Positions 20,414 through 53,623 of a stretch of DNA of 64,000 nt are shown in pieces. The position numbers and the translations under genes are program-made. Below the pieces are notes generated by a model. It ran no database searches. It was given only the letters and a program-made list of their open reading frames with translations, and was not told the DNA's origin. The stretch comes from Dendrolimus kikuchii (Eukaryota > Arthropoda > Insecta > Lepidoptera > Lasiocampidae). Where the stretch lies: assembly GCA_019925095.2 (NCBI GenBank), contig JAHHIN020000030.1:1578501-1642500 (forward strand). The letters are read 5' to 3'. Each line of letters starts with the position of its first letter. Positions within the stretch are counted from its first letter, which is position 1.

Positions 20414-22007
20414 TGGAGGTGTCCATTGCGCGTACTCCCGATGCACCCGTGCGTTGTTTCGTCCTCGGATGGACGAATTTGCCCTTCACGTAGGGAGGCT
20501 GGCAGAACCTCGCTAACGTGGGGTCGGCAGCGTTGTGTCCCCCTGCCGCGCACGCCGCGCAGTGGGGGTTCCGAGCCGTGCAGTCCTGCATCTTGTGTCC
20601 GCTCTTACCGCAGCGGAGACACAAGTTAGTCCGATCCGGGCACGTGTCCGGACAGGTCTGGGTGCCATGGCCGACGTTGTAACACCGGTAACAACGTATC
20701 GGTCTGGCCTCCAGTGCCTCCACCCTCGCCGAGGTGAAGCCTACCATGAGGTAGCCCAGCTCGACGATGGCTTTGGCAGCAGCGACGGGGCACATTACAT
20801 ACGATGCGCCCAAACCGCCCGGTCCTGCACCGATGTGCTTTACGTGCACGTCGTCCCGCCGGCAGCCGCCGGCGCGCGCGATCACGTCACGAAGCCCATC
20901 GACCGTGACCGATTCGTCCAGCCCAGAGACGTAAAGCTCCCCACGCTTTACGGGGCGGACGACCTCGGCCATCCCTACAAGGGCTCCGCGCAGAGCCTCG
21001 GCGACGCGGTCCGCCTTGGCCGCGCTCTCGGGTCCCGGCTGGAACTCGAGGAGACGCGCGTCCCTGAGGGTCCGCACCACCTTTAGCCCCTCGCGGAGGC
21101 CCATGGACGCGATGTCGACCACCGTCGAGGCCTTTGCGAAGACCTCGCGATAACCGACACCCTTCGCGGCCGCTGCCGGCAGCAGTTTAACGATAACTGC
21201 GGCCGACTTTGGCTCGCGGAATACAACCGCAGGCTTCGCAGCCTGTTTCCGCTGTTGCTGCACCTGGGGGGGGGGGGAGGTGGCCCGTCGGCCCTCGCCC
21301 CCCGCCCCCTTACCCTTTTTCCGCTTGGCGGCCATCGCCCACGCCCCCCCTCTGAGGCGGGGGCGGGGGCCACGGGCGTCGGCGGCGGCGCGACGTGCGC
21401 GACGCGAGCGCGGACGACGGGCGCCGCGACGACCGGTGTCGCGGCCGCGGGCGCCGCCCGCTGCCTAGGGGCCGGCCTAGGGGCCGGCGCCACAGGCACA
21501 GGTGCCGGGGCGGGGGCCGTTAACGCAGCGGCGGCGTCGCGTGCCACTCTCCGCTGCATTTTCAGCCTCCACTTCACCCCCCCTCTATTCGTCTTCTTTT
21601 TAGGGGGGGCCGGTGACGGTGGGGAGTCCGTCACCCTGACAGCCGAGGCCGCCACCACCTCCATCGGAACCGGGGTACTTGATTCCCCCGCATTCCGCCG
21701 GACGGCGGCTGCAGCCGTGGCCGCTTTTGGCCTAACAGCCACGTTTGGTGCCGGTCTGGTTGCCGGCGCCTTGCCTCGGTTGGCCGCTAGCGGTGGACGG
21801 AGAATCGGCGCGGCATTCAGCCGGTTCTCGATACCGGCGAACCGGGCATCGAGTATGGGGGCGACGACGTCGATCACGGCACGCACAAACATGTCGTAAT
21901 CGATGCCGCCGAGCCCCGGTGGAGCGGGTGTCGGCGCCGCCCCGTTGGCGGCCGCCGGAGCTCGCTCCGTCCCGACGACGGGAGCCGGTGTCGGCTCTGC
22001 TACCGCA
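20406..22007 (-). pseudogene. R1-clade ORF1 (gag-like), truncated and frameshifted
   Basis: The N-terminal Ala/Pro-rich region (22007 to about 21280) is in one frame. The rest ('KAAVIVKLL'-type central domain and three Cys-rich knuckles starting 'CYRCYNVGHGTQTC' and 'CLRCGKSGHKMQDC') is in another. The switch coincides with a run of about 12 G (C on the coding strand) near 21266-21278. The knuckles are typical of R1/I-type ORF1 proteins. An apparent start at 22021 is a GTG inside the target duplication and so belongs to flanking DNA; the true N-terminus is lost. Confidence 0.88.
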
Positions 22008-22023
22008 ATGTTACTTGACACTT
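22008..22023. repeat. Target-site duplication, 5' side of R1-clade element
   Basis: ATGTTACTTGACACTT, matching 16794-16809. The restored target would read '...gaaac' + repeat + 'aacataacctcagc'. Confidence 0.9.
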
Positions 22024-22254
22024 AACATAACCTCAGCAAAAATGTCCAAAAATGTTTCAAACAAATAAATTATTTTGACTAAAAGGTCAAAAGTGTAAAT
22101 GAAACTTTTCGTAGGTATTAATTGATCAACAATTTACCATCATTATCATATATCTTCCCGATATGAGACGTAATGTGGTTTTCTCGTAATTTTTCTACGG
22201 TTATTTTAAGTTCAAAAAAAATACCACCAAATAACCTCAAATTCTTGACATTAA

Positions 22255-22580
22255 ACCATTTTAATCCCTTTTTTGGATTTTATGGCTTGGCAGCTAGGCC
22301 TTTAAGCCAGATTTTAGATTCAATGTAGTTTCTTCATTTTCTTAAACCTATGTGTAGCACAGCTGAACTGTACGTTATCAGCTAGTGCCGTGCAACGGAG
22401 TTCTTGTGACAACTCAAAAGGCCACATTTGACTTTACAGTTCACATTTCTCTCAAAACATAATTACTACTCAAAAACTATCAATATCCTACCACTATTGT
22501 TTATTTTAGTGTAAATTACACATTTTTAGAAAATAAAACTGCACAGCACAACATCTCCTTTCAGTTCCCGCCAAAAAGTC
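22255..22580 (+). repeat. Dispersed repeat family Z, plus copy
   Basis: About 320 bp ('atggcttggcagctaggc', 'tgtgtagcacagctgaac', 'ggccacatttgactttacag', 'agttcccgccaaaaa') recur in reverse at 34575-34890. No coding region. Sequence between here and 24260 is AT-rich; apart from one arm of an inverted repeat (23575-23660) I see no feature in it. Confidence 0.8.
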
Positions 22581-23574
22581 CATTTTACTCCTTCGATTGT
22601 TATCAAAACAGCAAAAAAAATCTACATCATTGTAAAACAGAGCTAAATAATTTGCTTTTTTTTAATACAACTTTATTTTATACAGAATAAACAAATAATA
22701 AGATAATATGGAATCCTCACTATTTGTTCGTAATAGAACCTCCATGTTTTGTACCATAGTGTTGGATAAGTTGGTGTTTTTATTATTTGTCATTAAATAA
22801 AAAAAATGTTTTTTCGAAATATGGATATGTAAAATATAGTTTTGTCCTTTGCTCTTATGTTTTGTTGTACATATGTCTATTGTATTGTATTAGATTGGCA
22901 GATTTTTCTTTTTCTTTTTAATTTCCCTATTGAAATCACCTGGCTTGTTTATACACTTGACATTGACAAAATCAATGCATAAATGGCATTGCAGCCATCA
23001 CCAAAAAAAAAGTAAAATAAAAGACGTATTTTTTTCTCTTCACAAAATTATATCAAAATATTAATAATTAAAGCTTCTAAGTTATTGTTGATTTGATATT
23101 GTCCGAAAAATTAGTACCGCAAAATCCTCAAGGACGTTGACGTTGCTACAAGCCTTAACACTATCGCAGATGAAGTCACACCATAACTAAGTCCAATTAT
23201 ATATTTGTTAATTACAAAACATAAATTATAGAAAATTTGACCTAACTATAATATATTAAAATAATGTAATGAACAGGTTTTCACATGACAATAACATTAA
23301 AAATACTTTTTTAATTGAGCTATTTTTTTAAATTCTCTCTATTATTTGACATCTCAGACGAGCGAATAAGTGTAGATGGAGCCTACGTAAACAAGAGTCA
23401 AATGAAGTGATGCATTTTTTACTTGTGTACGTAAACTTACGTAGTATACACGTGGTTTGCGCCTGTGCGGGGATAGCAATATATCCACTGAAAACCAGTC
23501 CATCTTTAACCGTGCTAATTCGATTACTTAATACTGAGTTCTAGTAACGTAATACGGCGCGATCGGCTACCTTA

Positions 23575-24268
23575 AGCTGTGTTTGCGCCTACGAATATTA
23601 CATCGCAAATGCGTGAGAATAGTATTTATTGCTCCACGTATTATGTCAGGGGCTGCTCAAATCGGCTAAAAATATTGTAAGGCCACAATTAGCGAGTAAC
23701 ATAAGGATTTTTGATTTATTTTTGAAATAAAAATGCTTAAGTTGCTTTGATATGTAATGGCCAAGAGAGATGTACATATAATTTGTGTAATTATTAATTA
23801 ATAATGGCTATAAACATCAATCAAATTGGTCTCTAAAATGCAAGCTTCGCCTAGTTTGGGACCAGTAGGTAAAATAAATAATGTAAAGGACCTGGCCAAT
23901 TTCTGTCTAGTTACTTAGTAAAATTTACATATTTTTTTTTACTAAATTCTGCGTCTTAAAGATTCTAATCAAGACTAATAAGTAATTTAAATCTGACCTG
24001 AAATAATAGATTTAATTATTTATACTAATTTTGTGTCCAATAACACTTTTCTTACTGTTTCTATTAAGGAGAAGACACTTTGTTCTTGTGTTCTTTATTA
24101 ATGTTATATATTTGCACTTCACTTTACTTTATCCTGATAGTTTTACTACACTGACTCAAAAGGTTTGGTCCTTTTGAGTCTTCTTACAAGGTCTGCATTG
24201 TCAAGGAGCTGTACAATAATAATACTTATATCATAAAAAAATAAAATTGTATTTAATAATCGATAATA

Positions 24269-24304
<36 letters not shown>

Positions 24305-24935
24305 TGCAGGAGTTCAGCAGACAGGCAGACGGCCCACTTAGTGGAAAGCGGTTACCATCGCCTATGGACATTTGCAACACCAAAGGTGCTACAAATGCGC
24401 TGCTGCTCTCTTAAAGGAGACTGGAACCTGGTCACTAATGCCGGAACACAATACAAGATTGTTATGGCGGCATACTCTAGACCAGGGGTGGTCGCCATCC
24501 AGTCGAGCAAATACTCTACCACCTGGCTGTGGGTTGTTTAGTCGCCTCTTACGACAGGCCGCCGGGCCGCAGGAAATTGTATTCTTTCTCCGTTCCTGCA
24601 CGGATATATAATAATAGTATAATAATAGTATATAATATAAATAATATAATAATAGGAATGCGGTTCTCCTGAGCATGTCACGCACTTTTAGCAGGTTCCT
24701 GTCTCTGGAGTTCTAACCACGGATAGCCTGAACCCTAGACCCCGCTGTCGGCGGAGGTCACCTTTTTTAATATGTATTTTTTACATATCATATGTATTAG
24801 AAAAGCATAAAAAAGAATCAAAAATATACATGTGAAATAATATTTTATAATGACTTGAACAGCCCCTCACATAATGTGTGGAGCAATAAATGATATTCTC
24901 ACGCATTTGAGACGTAATTTTTAGTAGGCGTCAAT
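23575..24935. repeat. Inverted repeat flanking a LINE-tail insertion
   Basis: The left arm 23590-23655 ('caaatgcgtgagaata', 'atttattgctccac', 'attatgt.aggggct') reappears in reverse at 24850-24920. The loop holds a family V repeat (24298-24606) and a second short repeat (about 24680-24765). It may be a fold-back or MITE-like element invaded by other repeats. Confidence 0.65.
24298..24606 (+). repeat. Dispersed repeat family V (LINE 3'-tail/SINE-like), plus-type copy
   Basis: After a T-run (24270-24302) comes 'gcagacaggcagacggccca', then 'gcggttaccatcgcctatgg', and the end 'ccgttcctgcacggata'. Further copies: 35261-35542 and 52470-52767 (same strand), and 43899-44108, 46303-46594 and 47818-48101 (opposite). 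The tail with 'ccatcgcctatgg' and 'taagaggcgacta' resembles 3' ends of lepidopteran LINEs. Short open frames inside are not genes. Confidence 0.8.
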
Positions 24936-25021
24936 AAGGCGGACCAGCCTCGGTCTACTTGTTTTATTCGTCTTAAATTATAATATTTTATTTAATAAAT
25001 ATATAAGTAAATCAGCAAACA

Positions 25022-25226
25022 AACACATCGTATAACCACAAGCTAAGCAAGTTACGCTTGTGTTTAGATAATATATAACGGACCACTATCTGGCCTATCC
25101 CAAACACCCAGACCGTAGTAAATAATTGAAAATTCGTTTTCCGAAATTTACCATGCCAGGAATCGAACACGGGATCTGAGGTCCTGTAAACTAGATAGGC
25201 TAATATGTCACTACACAATTAAACGC
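25022..25226 (-). repeat. tRNA-derived SINE
   Basis: The minus strand starts about 25226 and has a tRNA-like B box, 'GTTCGATTCC' (about 25146-25155). It is followed by the body 'ggtaaatttcggaaaacg', 'gtctgggtgtttggg' and 'acacaagcgtaacttgctta'. The same body occurs at 26704-26850 (+) and 60300-60424 (-). It is a SINE relic, not a functional tRNA gene. Confidence 0.65.
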
Positions 25227-25345
25227 CTTGGCACTACAGTACTATACTGTACTGTACTTGGTACTATGGTACTATACTTGGTACTACTGTACTATACTGT
25301 ACTGTACTTGGCACTTGATATGTGCCATGTCGAGTGCCAAGTACC
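25225..25345. repeat. Short tandem 'gtactatactgtacttgg' array
   Basis: Irregular repeats of 'tgtactgtacttgg' and 'ggtactatact', ending with inverted 'cttggcacttg' and 'gagtgccaagtacc'. Simple low-complexity DNA. Confidence 0.7.
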
Positions 25346-25775
25346 TTACATGTCATATATAGATGGCAGTCGAATCACAGTTTCTATTCGTTCATGAACT
25401 ACACGAGGTTCGCTGATGGCCGATTCCTATATTTTTCCGACCATCCCTTTGCCTTACTATCAGTTAAAATTTGACATAAGCTCCATATGAGTAATGTCAA
25501 AACTTAACCGATGGTACGGCAAGTAAATGAATGAATAGTAAGAAGTAAGAACCGGCCATTATCCTACCACCGTTACCAACACAACACAAACCATACGAAG
25601 GGCAGAACAAGGCACGAAATATATCAACGTGTCTCTTTCAAACTAATAATATTGCACTAAGTCCATCGTGTTTTCGTAACTATTTTACTGACCTATGTCA
25701 TCTCTATTTACTTCTACGTCTACGTTTGTAATCAATAACTACTTAAGAAATTTCCTTGAAACATAAATTGTAAGT

Positions 25776-26064
25776 GATTGTTTAGTGATTAAGGCACCCT
25801 TCTACGATTCTAATGACGCGGATTCGAATCAGTTTCTAACATTTAGGTATTTTTTTTCCCAACATGCATATTATTTCGACGATCACGTATTAACGGCAAA
25901 GGAAGACATAGGGAGGATACCTATGTATCGAAGTGATCAATGTGTGAAACCTACTAACCCAACATGGAATTTACCTATATATATTAGTAACTATAATAAA
26001 AATAACTTGCTCATAATTAATAATTTTGCTAACCGACTTCACAAAAAGAAGCGGTTCTAAATTA
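25776..26064 (+). repeat. tRNA-derived SINE, second family
   Basis: The head carries an A-box-like 'TTTAGTGATTAAGG' (about 25781) and a B-box-like 'GGATTCGAATC' (about 25820). The body contains 'gaagacatagggaggatacc' and 'gtgtgaaacctactaaccc', a pattern common in lepidopteran SINEs. The 91-residue open frame across it is incidental. Confidence 0.6.
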
Positions 26065-26370
26065 GTCTCGTGTATACCTGTATATATATATATTTTGATT
26101 AATACTAATATTAGGCGATTAACACAAATTTGCGCGGTTATTTATTTATTACTTATAAATTAAAACAGGTCTAAAATAATCGACCTTTTGAATTAAGAGA
26201 GTATATGCATCCAATTGCGACACATACATTTTTCATTACTAGAGGACACTGTACCATTCTTGGCACCCTAGTACAAATCTTGGCACCCTATTATTTTATT
26301 CAAAATTATTAAGAATTCTAGCCATATAAAGACAATATGTATAATATAATAATAATAATATGGACTGGAG

Positions 26371-27185
26371 ATCGCTAGAGCTAAGACTCAAGTTTGGGGG
26401 AGGGGGGGGGGGTGAACCTGCAGCCCACCTCTCGACACCCCTTAGCATGGGCGTGACTGGTCACGCCCATGCTGCCACTGTCTTCTATGGCACCTTTTGG
26501 GGTCCATGCAGGGAGTGGCGAGTCCCATTGCGACGGGCAGACGCCATAGTCCCCATATTCCCCGACCCCCAGTACCACTAGCAGTTCGCCCCAATAGCCC
26601 GTTACTTTGTGTCCTCATTTCCCACAATAGTCCTACACTGGCCGGGGCTTGTCCTTGGGTGCATTATTGTATGGTGTAGACAGCGATAACCGCCGGTCAG
26701 TGTCACGATTCCTGGTATAGTAAATTTCGGAAACGTATTTTCTCCGTTATTTACTATGGTCTGGGTGTCTGGGATCGGCCCCAGAGTAGTCCGTTGTATA
26801 TTACCCATAACACAAGCGTAACTTGCTTAATTTGGGGATATACAATGTGTGTCTTTGTCTGCCGATTACATTAAATTTGTCAAGGGGCCTCTACGTGTTG
26901 GCCTTCCCATGGCCCCACGCCAGCCCTCCCAAAGTCCGGGCCATTTTTATGGCCCGTGGTCTTCGAAGACATACACTATAATAATGGACTAATAGCGAAG
27001 GGCCTTGACCACCACCTTGAAAGGCTCTCGCTTGGTAACTGGGTCAAGGGTCGGATGCAGAAGGCAGCTCTGTTGGACACGGCCCGCATTGTGAGGAGAA
27101 TCCTGTGTCTGGAGCCTTAACCACCGGTAGCCTGGACCCTAGGCCCTACTGCCGGTGGTGACCAGTCCTTTGTATTTTTTTATAA
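26371..27185 (+). repeat. Dispersed repeat family Y with embedded SINE piece
   Basis: Blocks 'ctcgacaccccttagc', 'catgcagggagtggcgagtc', 'tagtcctacactggccgggg' and 'cggggcctctacgtgttgg'-like recur at 59815-60300. The SINE body at 26704-26850 interrupts it. It ends 'cctggaccctaggccc...gccggtggtgacc', also seen at 24725-24765. No coding region supported. Confidence 0.7.
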
Positions 27186-27199
27186 ATAAATGTATATCT

Positions 27200-27800
27200 A
27201 TACATATAATAAAACTGTAGAAGTCGAATTTCTGTACAATGAAAAAAAAAAATGCAAAAACCAAGTCAGGGGGATATAAGAAGTGAAATAGAACCAATTT
27301 AGATTTTTTCAAATTTTTTGTTTCTCTGTTTGTCTGTCTGTTTGTACCGGCTAATCTCCAAAACGACTGGACGGTTTTAAATGAAATTTTGTATGGTGGT
27401 CGCTTATATCCCTGGCCAACATATAGGATACTTTTGATCCCGAAAAATTAAAGAGTTCCCGTGGGATAGTTAAAAAACCGCACCACGCGGACGAAGTTGC
27501 GGGCATCGGCTAGTTTTTTTTATAAGAAAAATGTAAAAAATTTGGAAAATCCCTATTAATACTATAAATGCGAAAGTAACTCTGTCTGTCTGTCTATTCC
27601 GTTTTCACGTAAAAACTACTGGACCGATTTGGCTGAAACTCAGTATATATATATTTTCGATGCCGAGAATGAACATAGGATACTTTTAATCCCGGAAAAT
27701 GGAATAGTTTCCGGGATAAAAGTATATTTGTCTCTCTGTTTGTTATCCTTTTATGGAAAGACTATTGGACCGATTTGGCTGATACTCGGTACATATGTAA
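27200..27800 (+). repeat. Lepidopteran microsatellite-associated elements, two or three pieces
   Basis: Repeated cues 'ctgtctgtctgt', 'aaaactactggaccgatttg', 'gaacataggatacttttaat' and a 3' end 'cgcggacgaagttgcggg...ctagt' (about 27487-27511). The GC hairpin followed by CTAG-T is like non-autonomous Helitron ends described in Lepidoptera (inference). Confidence 0.55.
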
Positions 27801-27959
27801 TTTGAATACCGAGGGTGGCCAAGGGATACTTTTCATCCCGGATACTGGGATAGATTTTGGGATAGATTTATGTAAAGTTTATCCCGGAAACTACGAAAGG
27901 TTTTTTATTTGTTGTTTGCCATTTTCGTCATTTCGTTTATTTTGGTCAATTTGGTCGTT

Positions 27960-29235
27960 TAGGTAGTTTTGGTAGTTTTGTTTGGCAGATTTGGTAGTTG
28001 TGGTAGATTTGGTTGGTAGTTTTGCTATTTTCGGTAGTTTATGCTGGTAGTTTGGTAGTTTCGGTTGTTTTGGTAGTTGTGGTAGTTTTGGTTTGTAGAT
28101 TTAGTAGTTTCGGCAGTAGTGGTAGTTTTGGTAGTAGTGATAGTATTGGTAGTTGTGGTAGTTTTGGTTTGTAGATTTGGTAGTTATGGTAGTTTTGGTT
28201 GGTCGATTTGGTATATTCGGTTGTTTTGGTAGTTGCGGTAGTTTTGATAGTTGTGGTAGTTTTGGTAGTTGTGGTAGTTTTGTTAGTTGTGGTAGTTTTG
28301 ATTGGTAGACTTGGTAATTGTGGTAGTTTTGGTAGTTTCGGTTGTTTTGGTAGTTGTGGTAGTTTTGGTAGTTGTGGTAGTTTTGGTTTGTAGATTTAGT
28401 AGTTTCGACAGTTGTGGTAGTTTTGGTAGTAGTGGTAGTATTGGTAGTTATGATAGTTTTGGTAGTTGTGGTAGTTTTGATAGTTGTAGTAGTTTTGGTT
28501 TATAGATTTGGTAGTTGTGGTAGTTTTGATTGGTAGATTTGGTAATTGTGGTAGTTTTGGTAGTTTCGGTTGTTTTGGTAGTTGTGGTAGTTATGGTAGT
28601 TGTGATAGTTTTGTTTTGTAGATTTGGTAGTTTCGGTAGATTTTGTAGTTGTGGTAGATTTGGTAGTTTTGGTTGGTAGATTTGGTAGATTCAGTTATTT
28701 TGGTAGTTGTGGTAGTTTTGATAGTTGTGGTAGTTTTGGTTTGTAGATTTGGTAGTTTTGGTTGGTCGATTTGGTATATTCGGTTGTTTTGGTATTTGTG
28801 GTAGTTTTGGTAGTTTCGGTTGTTTTGGTAGTTGTGATAGTTTTGGTAGTTGTGATAGTTTTGGTAACTGTAGTAGTTTTGGTAGTTGTGGTAGTTTTGT
28901 TTTGTAGATTTGGTAGTTTCGGTAGATTTGGTAGTTGTGGTAGTTTTGGTAGTTGTGGTAGTTTTGGTTTGTAGATTTGGTAGTTTCGGTAGTTGTGGTA
29001 GTTTTGGTACTAGGGGTAGTATTGGTAGTTGTGGTAGTTTTGGTAGTGGTGGTAGTTTTGGTAGTGGTGGTAGTTGTGGTAGTTTTGTTAGTTGTGGTGG
29101 TTTTGGTAGTTGTGATAGTTTTGATTGGTGGATTTGGTGATTGTGGTAGTTTAGGTTGTTGTGGTAGTTTTGGTTGGTAGGTTTGGTAGTTTCGGCAGTT
29201 TTAGTACGTTTGGTAGTTTTAGTCGTTTGTGTAGT
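27960..29235 (+). repeat. G/T-rich minisatellite, about 18-bp unit
   Basis: About 1.27 kb of degenerate 'ggtagttttggtagttgt' units, with higher-order blocks marked by 'ggtttgtagatttggtag' and 'ggttggtcgatttgg'. Strong strand bias (almost no C on the plus strand) and dense GG pairs. Long open frames of Val/Leu or Gly/Ser come from the repeat and are not genes. The right flank (29390-29500) matches the flank of the 37080 minisatellite in reverse. Confidence 0.92.
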
Positions 29236-29717
29236 TTACACAATATTTACTTATATAAATAAAACTATGACGGGTTGAAATAGGATATTAAAGTTTGTAT
29301 GGGGGACCAATCATTTATCAAGTTTATAGATATAGAAATTCATAATCTTTAAGAAAATGCGACTTTCACTCGATCTGTCTGTCTGTCTGAATACCGAAAA
29401 TGGACATAAATACTATTCATCCCGGTAGATCGGATAGTTTGCGACATAAAATGAAGTAAATCTTCCGAGGGCAAATAGCACCAACATAAAAATACAATAC
29501 AATATATCCTGTATCAGCGCCTGCTCTTAAAACTAGAGGTACGGACTAGAGTTTGACGCGCGGCGGAGCCAAGGGGTAAACTCTAGTAAAGTATATATGG
29601 AGAATAATAATATTATATAGGTACAGAATAAAAATTAAGATTTTTAATATCTTGAATGAATTGACTCGGTGCCAAACATAGGTTGGGGTGCCAATAATGG
29701 TTCCTAGTTTACGCTTA

Positions 29718-29723
29718 TTTATT
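29718..29723 (-). other. GTPBP2: Candidate GTPBP2 polyadenylation signal
   Basis: AATAAA on the minus strand, 25 bases after the TGA at 29749-29751. It is the first such hexamer downstream of the stop, so transcription probably ends just beyond it. Confidence 0.45.
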
Positions 29724-29748
29724 TTTTTCGAAATTGTCAAAGTCGCCC

Positions 29749-52247
<22,499 letters not shown>

Positions 52248-52469
52248 GCTTTCTGAAATACAATTACATATTAAAATTCAAAAGTTTTCATCTATCTATA
52301 CTGATAAATAAAATTGTAGTGTCTGTTTGTAATGTGTCAAAATAATAGCTTTTTACTAATTGCATATAAAATTATATACGGTCCTCCATCGGATTTCCCC
52401 CGTATAAAAAATATATATATCCAGACAGAGACGGAAAATGAATTTGCTTTTTTGTATTTTTTTATAGCT

Positions 52470-52767
52470 TGAGTTCAGCAGACAGGCAGACGGTCCACCT
52501 GATGGAAAGCGGTTACCATCGCCTATGGACATTTGCAACACTAAAGGTCCTACAAATGCGCTGCTGCTCTTTAAAAGGAGACTGGAACCTGGACACTAAT
52601 GCCGAAACATAACTTAAGGTTGTTATGGCGGCATACTCTAGACCAGGGATGGTCGCCATCCAGTCGAGCAAATACCCTACCACCTGGCTGTGGGTTGTTT
52701 AGTCGCCTCTTACAACAGGCCGCCAGGCCGCAGGAAATTGTATTTTTTCTCCGTTCCTGCACGGATA
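52470..52767 (+). repeat. Family V copy upstream of GTPBP2 exon 1
   Basis: Matches the family from 'gttcagcagacaggcagac' to 'ccgttcctgcacggata'. It lies in the presumed 5' UTR intron or promoter region. Confidence 0.8.
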
Positions 52768-52904
52768 GGATTGTATAGCTGGAGTACAGCAGATAGGCAG
52801 ACGGACGTTTGCAAAACCAGAGATGTCACTAACGCGCTGCCGGCCTCGAAGAAATTTTATGACATCCTTTTTAAAGAACCCCATATTGTAGCGCTATGGA
52901 AAAA

Positions 52905-53045
52905 CCACTGGGAGCCAATTCCAAATGCACAAGGGGAACGTTCTAGAGCAGTGTTCCGCAAACTTTTTGTGTTCAAGGTACATCTAGAAAAACGAAAATT
53001 TTTGGAGGTACACACCACAAATAAAAATATCTTTTTAAGTAATAT
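52905..53045 (+). repeat. Family X, left half, split by BEL element 3
   Basis: 'gtgttccgcaaactttttgt', 'tttggaggtacacaccacaa', ending 'ttaagtaatat' at the insertion point. The right half resumes at 59705. Confidence 0.85.
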
Positions 53046-53449
53046 TGTGGGGGCGTAGAGGCCAAAGGCCCTGTATAAAAATGCGGAATGGCGGTGAAAG
53101 AGTGTAGCCACGTCGTAATTGTCCACGATTCAAAAATGAGTAGATCAAAACGGTACTCACGATTGTCCCGTCGCCACGATGCTTTTACCAGGCCCGATAT
53201 GATTATTCGAAGGTGCAGTATACCACTCGCGATGGAAATATTGTGAGTAAGAAGGCTGCGCACACGACACTAGTTTTTGCGTAAAGGTGAGAATAGCCAC
53301 TGATGCGTGTCGCGGGGTGCATTTTTTGGTTTAACCAGCGCGTGCAGGCGACCGCGGTGAGGTGCGGTGTGGGGCGGGGGTGAGAACAAACCGGAGCGCG
53401 TTTGTCCACCTTTCTTTGAATTAAGGAAAATCACGAAGTGGCCCAAACA
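53046..53449 (-). repeat. 3' LTR of BEL element 3
   Basis: 404 bp, differing from 59301-59704 at about four positions (for example 'cccgtcgcc' against 'cccttcgcc'). Confidence 0.95.
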
Positions 53450-53623
53450 TCTTCCCCCGCCTTGAAAGACCAAAAGGTCTTTCAATGAAAAATAAATAAA
53501 ATTTAGAAGGATGCAGGAACAAAAATCAATTAAAAGCGGTTGTATAAGAAAGAAGGAGTAATGATAAATATATAAGTAGCAGGATAAATAAAAATAAAAT
53601 ATATATGCGGATAAAGAAAGAGG

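Larger units (their letters stand above)
16810..22007 (-). mobile_element. R1-clade non-LTR retrotransposon, 5'-truncated
   Basis: The GC-rich block stands out from the AT-rich surroundings. On the minus strand it holds ORF1 (gag with CCHC knuckles), ORF2 (AP-like endonuclease plus reverse transcriptase), a 3' UTR of about 400 bp (17237-16834) and an A-rich tail. A 16-bp direct repeat flanks it. The 5' end lies inside ORF1, as expected for incomplete target-primed reverse transcription. The target is not recognisable 28S rDNA, so this is not a canonical R1 insertion. Confidence 0.92.

Noticed and set aside
17275..21899. Many plus-strand open frames across the GC-rich block
   Set aside because: Shadows of the minus-strand R1 element; high GC suppresses stop codons in all frames.
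16810..22007. Insertion of a canonical R1 into 28S rDNA
   Set aside because: Flanking sequence is AT-rich single-copy or repeat DNA with no rRNA sequence.
22010..22021. Start codon of R1 ORF1
   Set aside because: It is a GTG located in the target duplication, outside the element.
24341..24611. Recurring small proteins ('YHRLWTFAT', 'QERRKNTISCG' types)
   Set aside because: The same peptides come from every copy of repeat family V in either orientation; they are repeat translations.
28199..29180. Several open frames of repeated Val/Leu or Gly/Ser/Phe
   Set aside because: They are translations of the G/T minisatellite; no start context, no conserved domain, and other frames are equally open.
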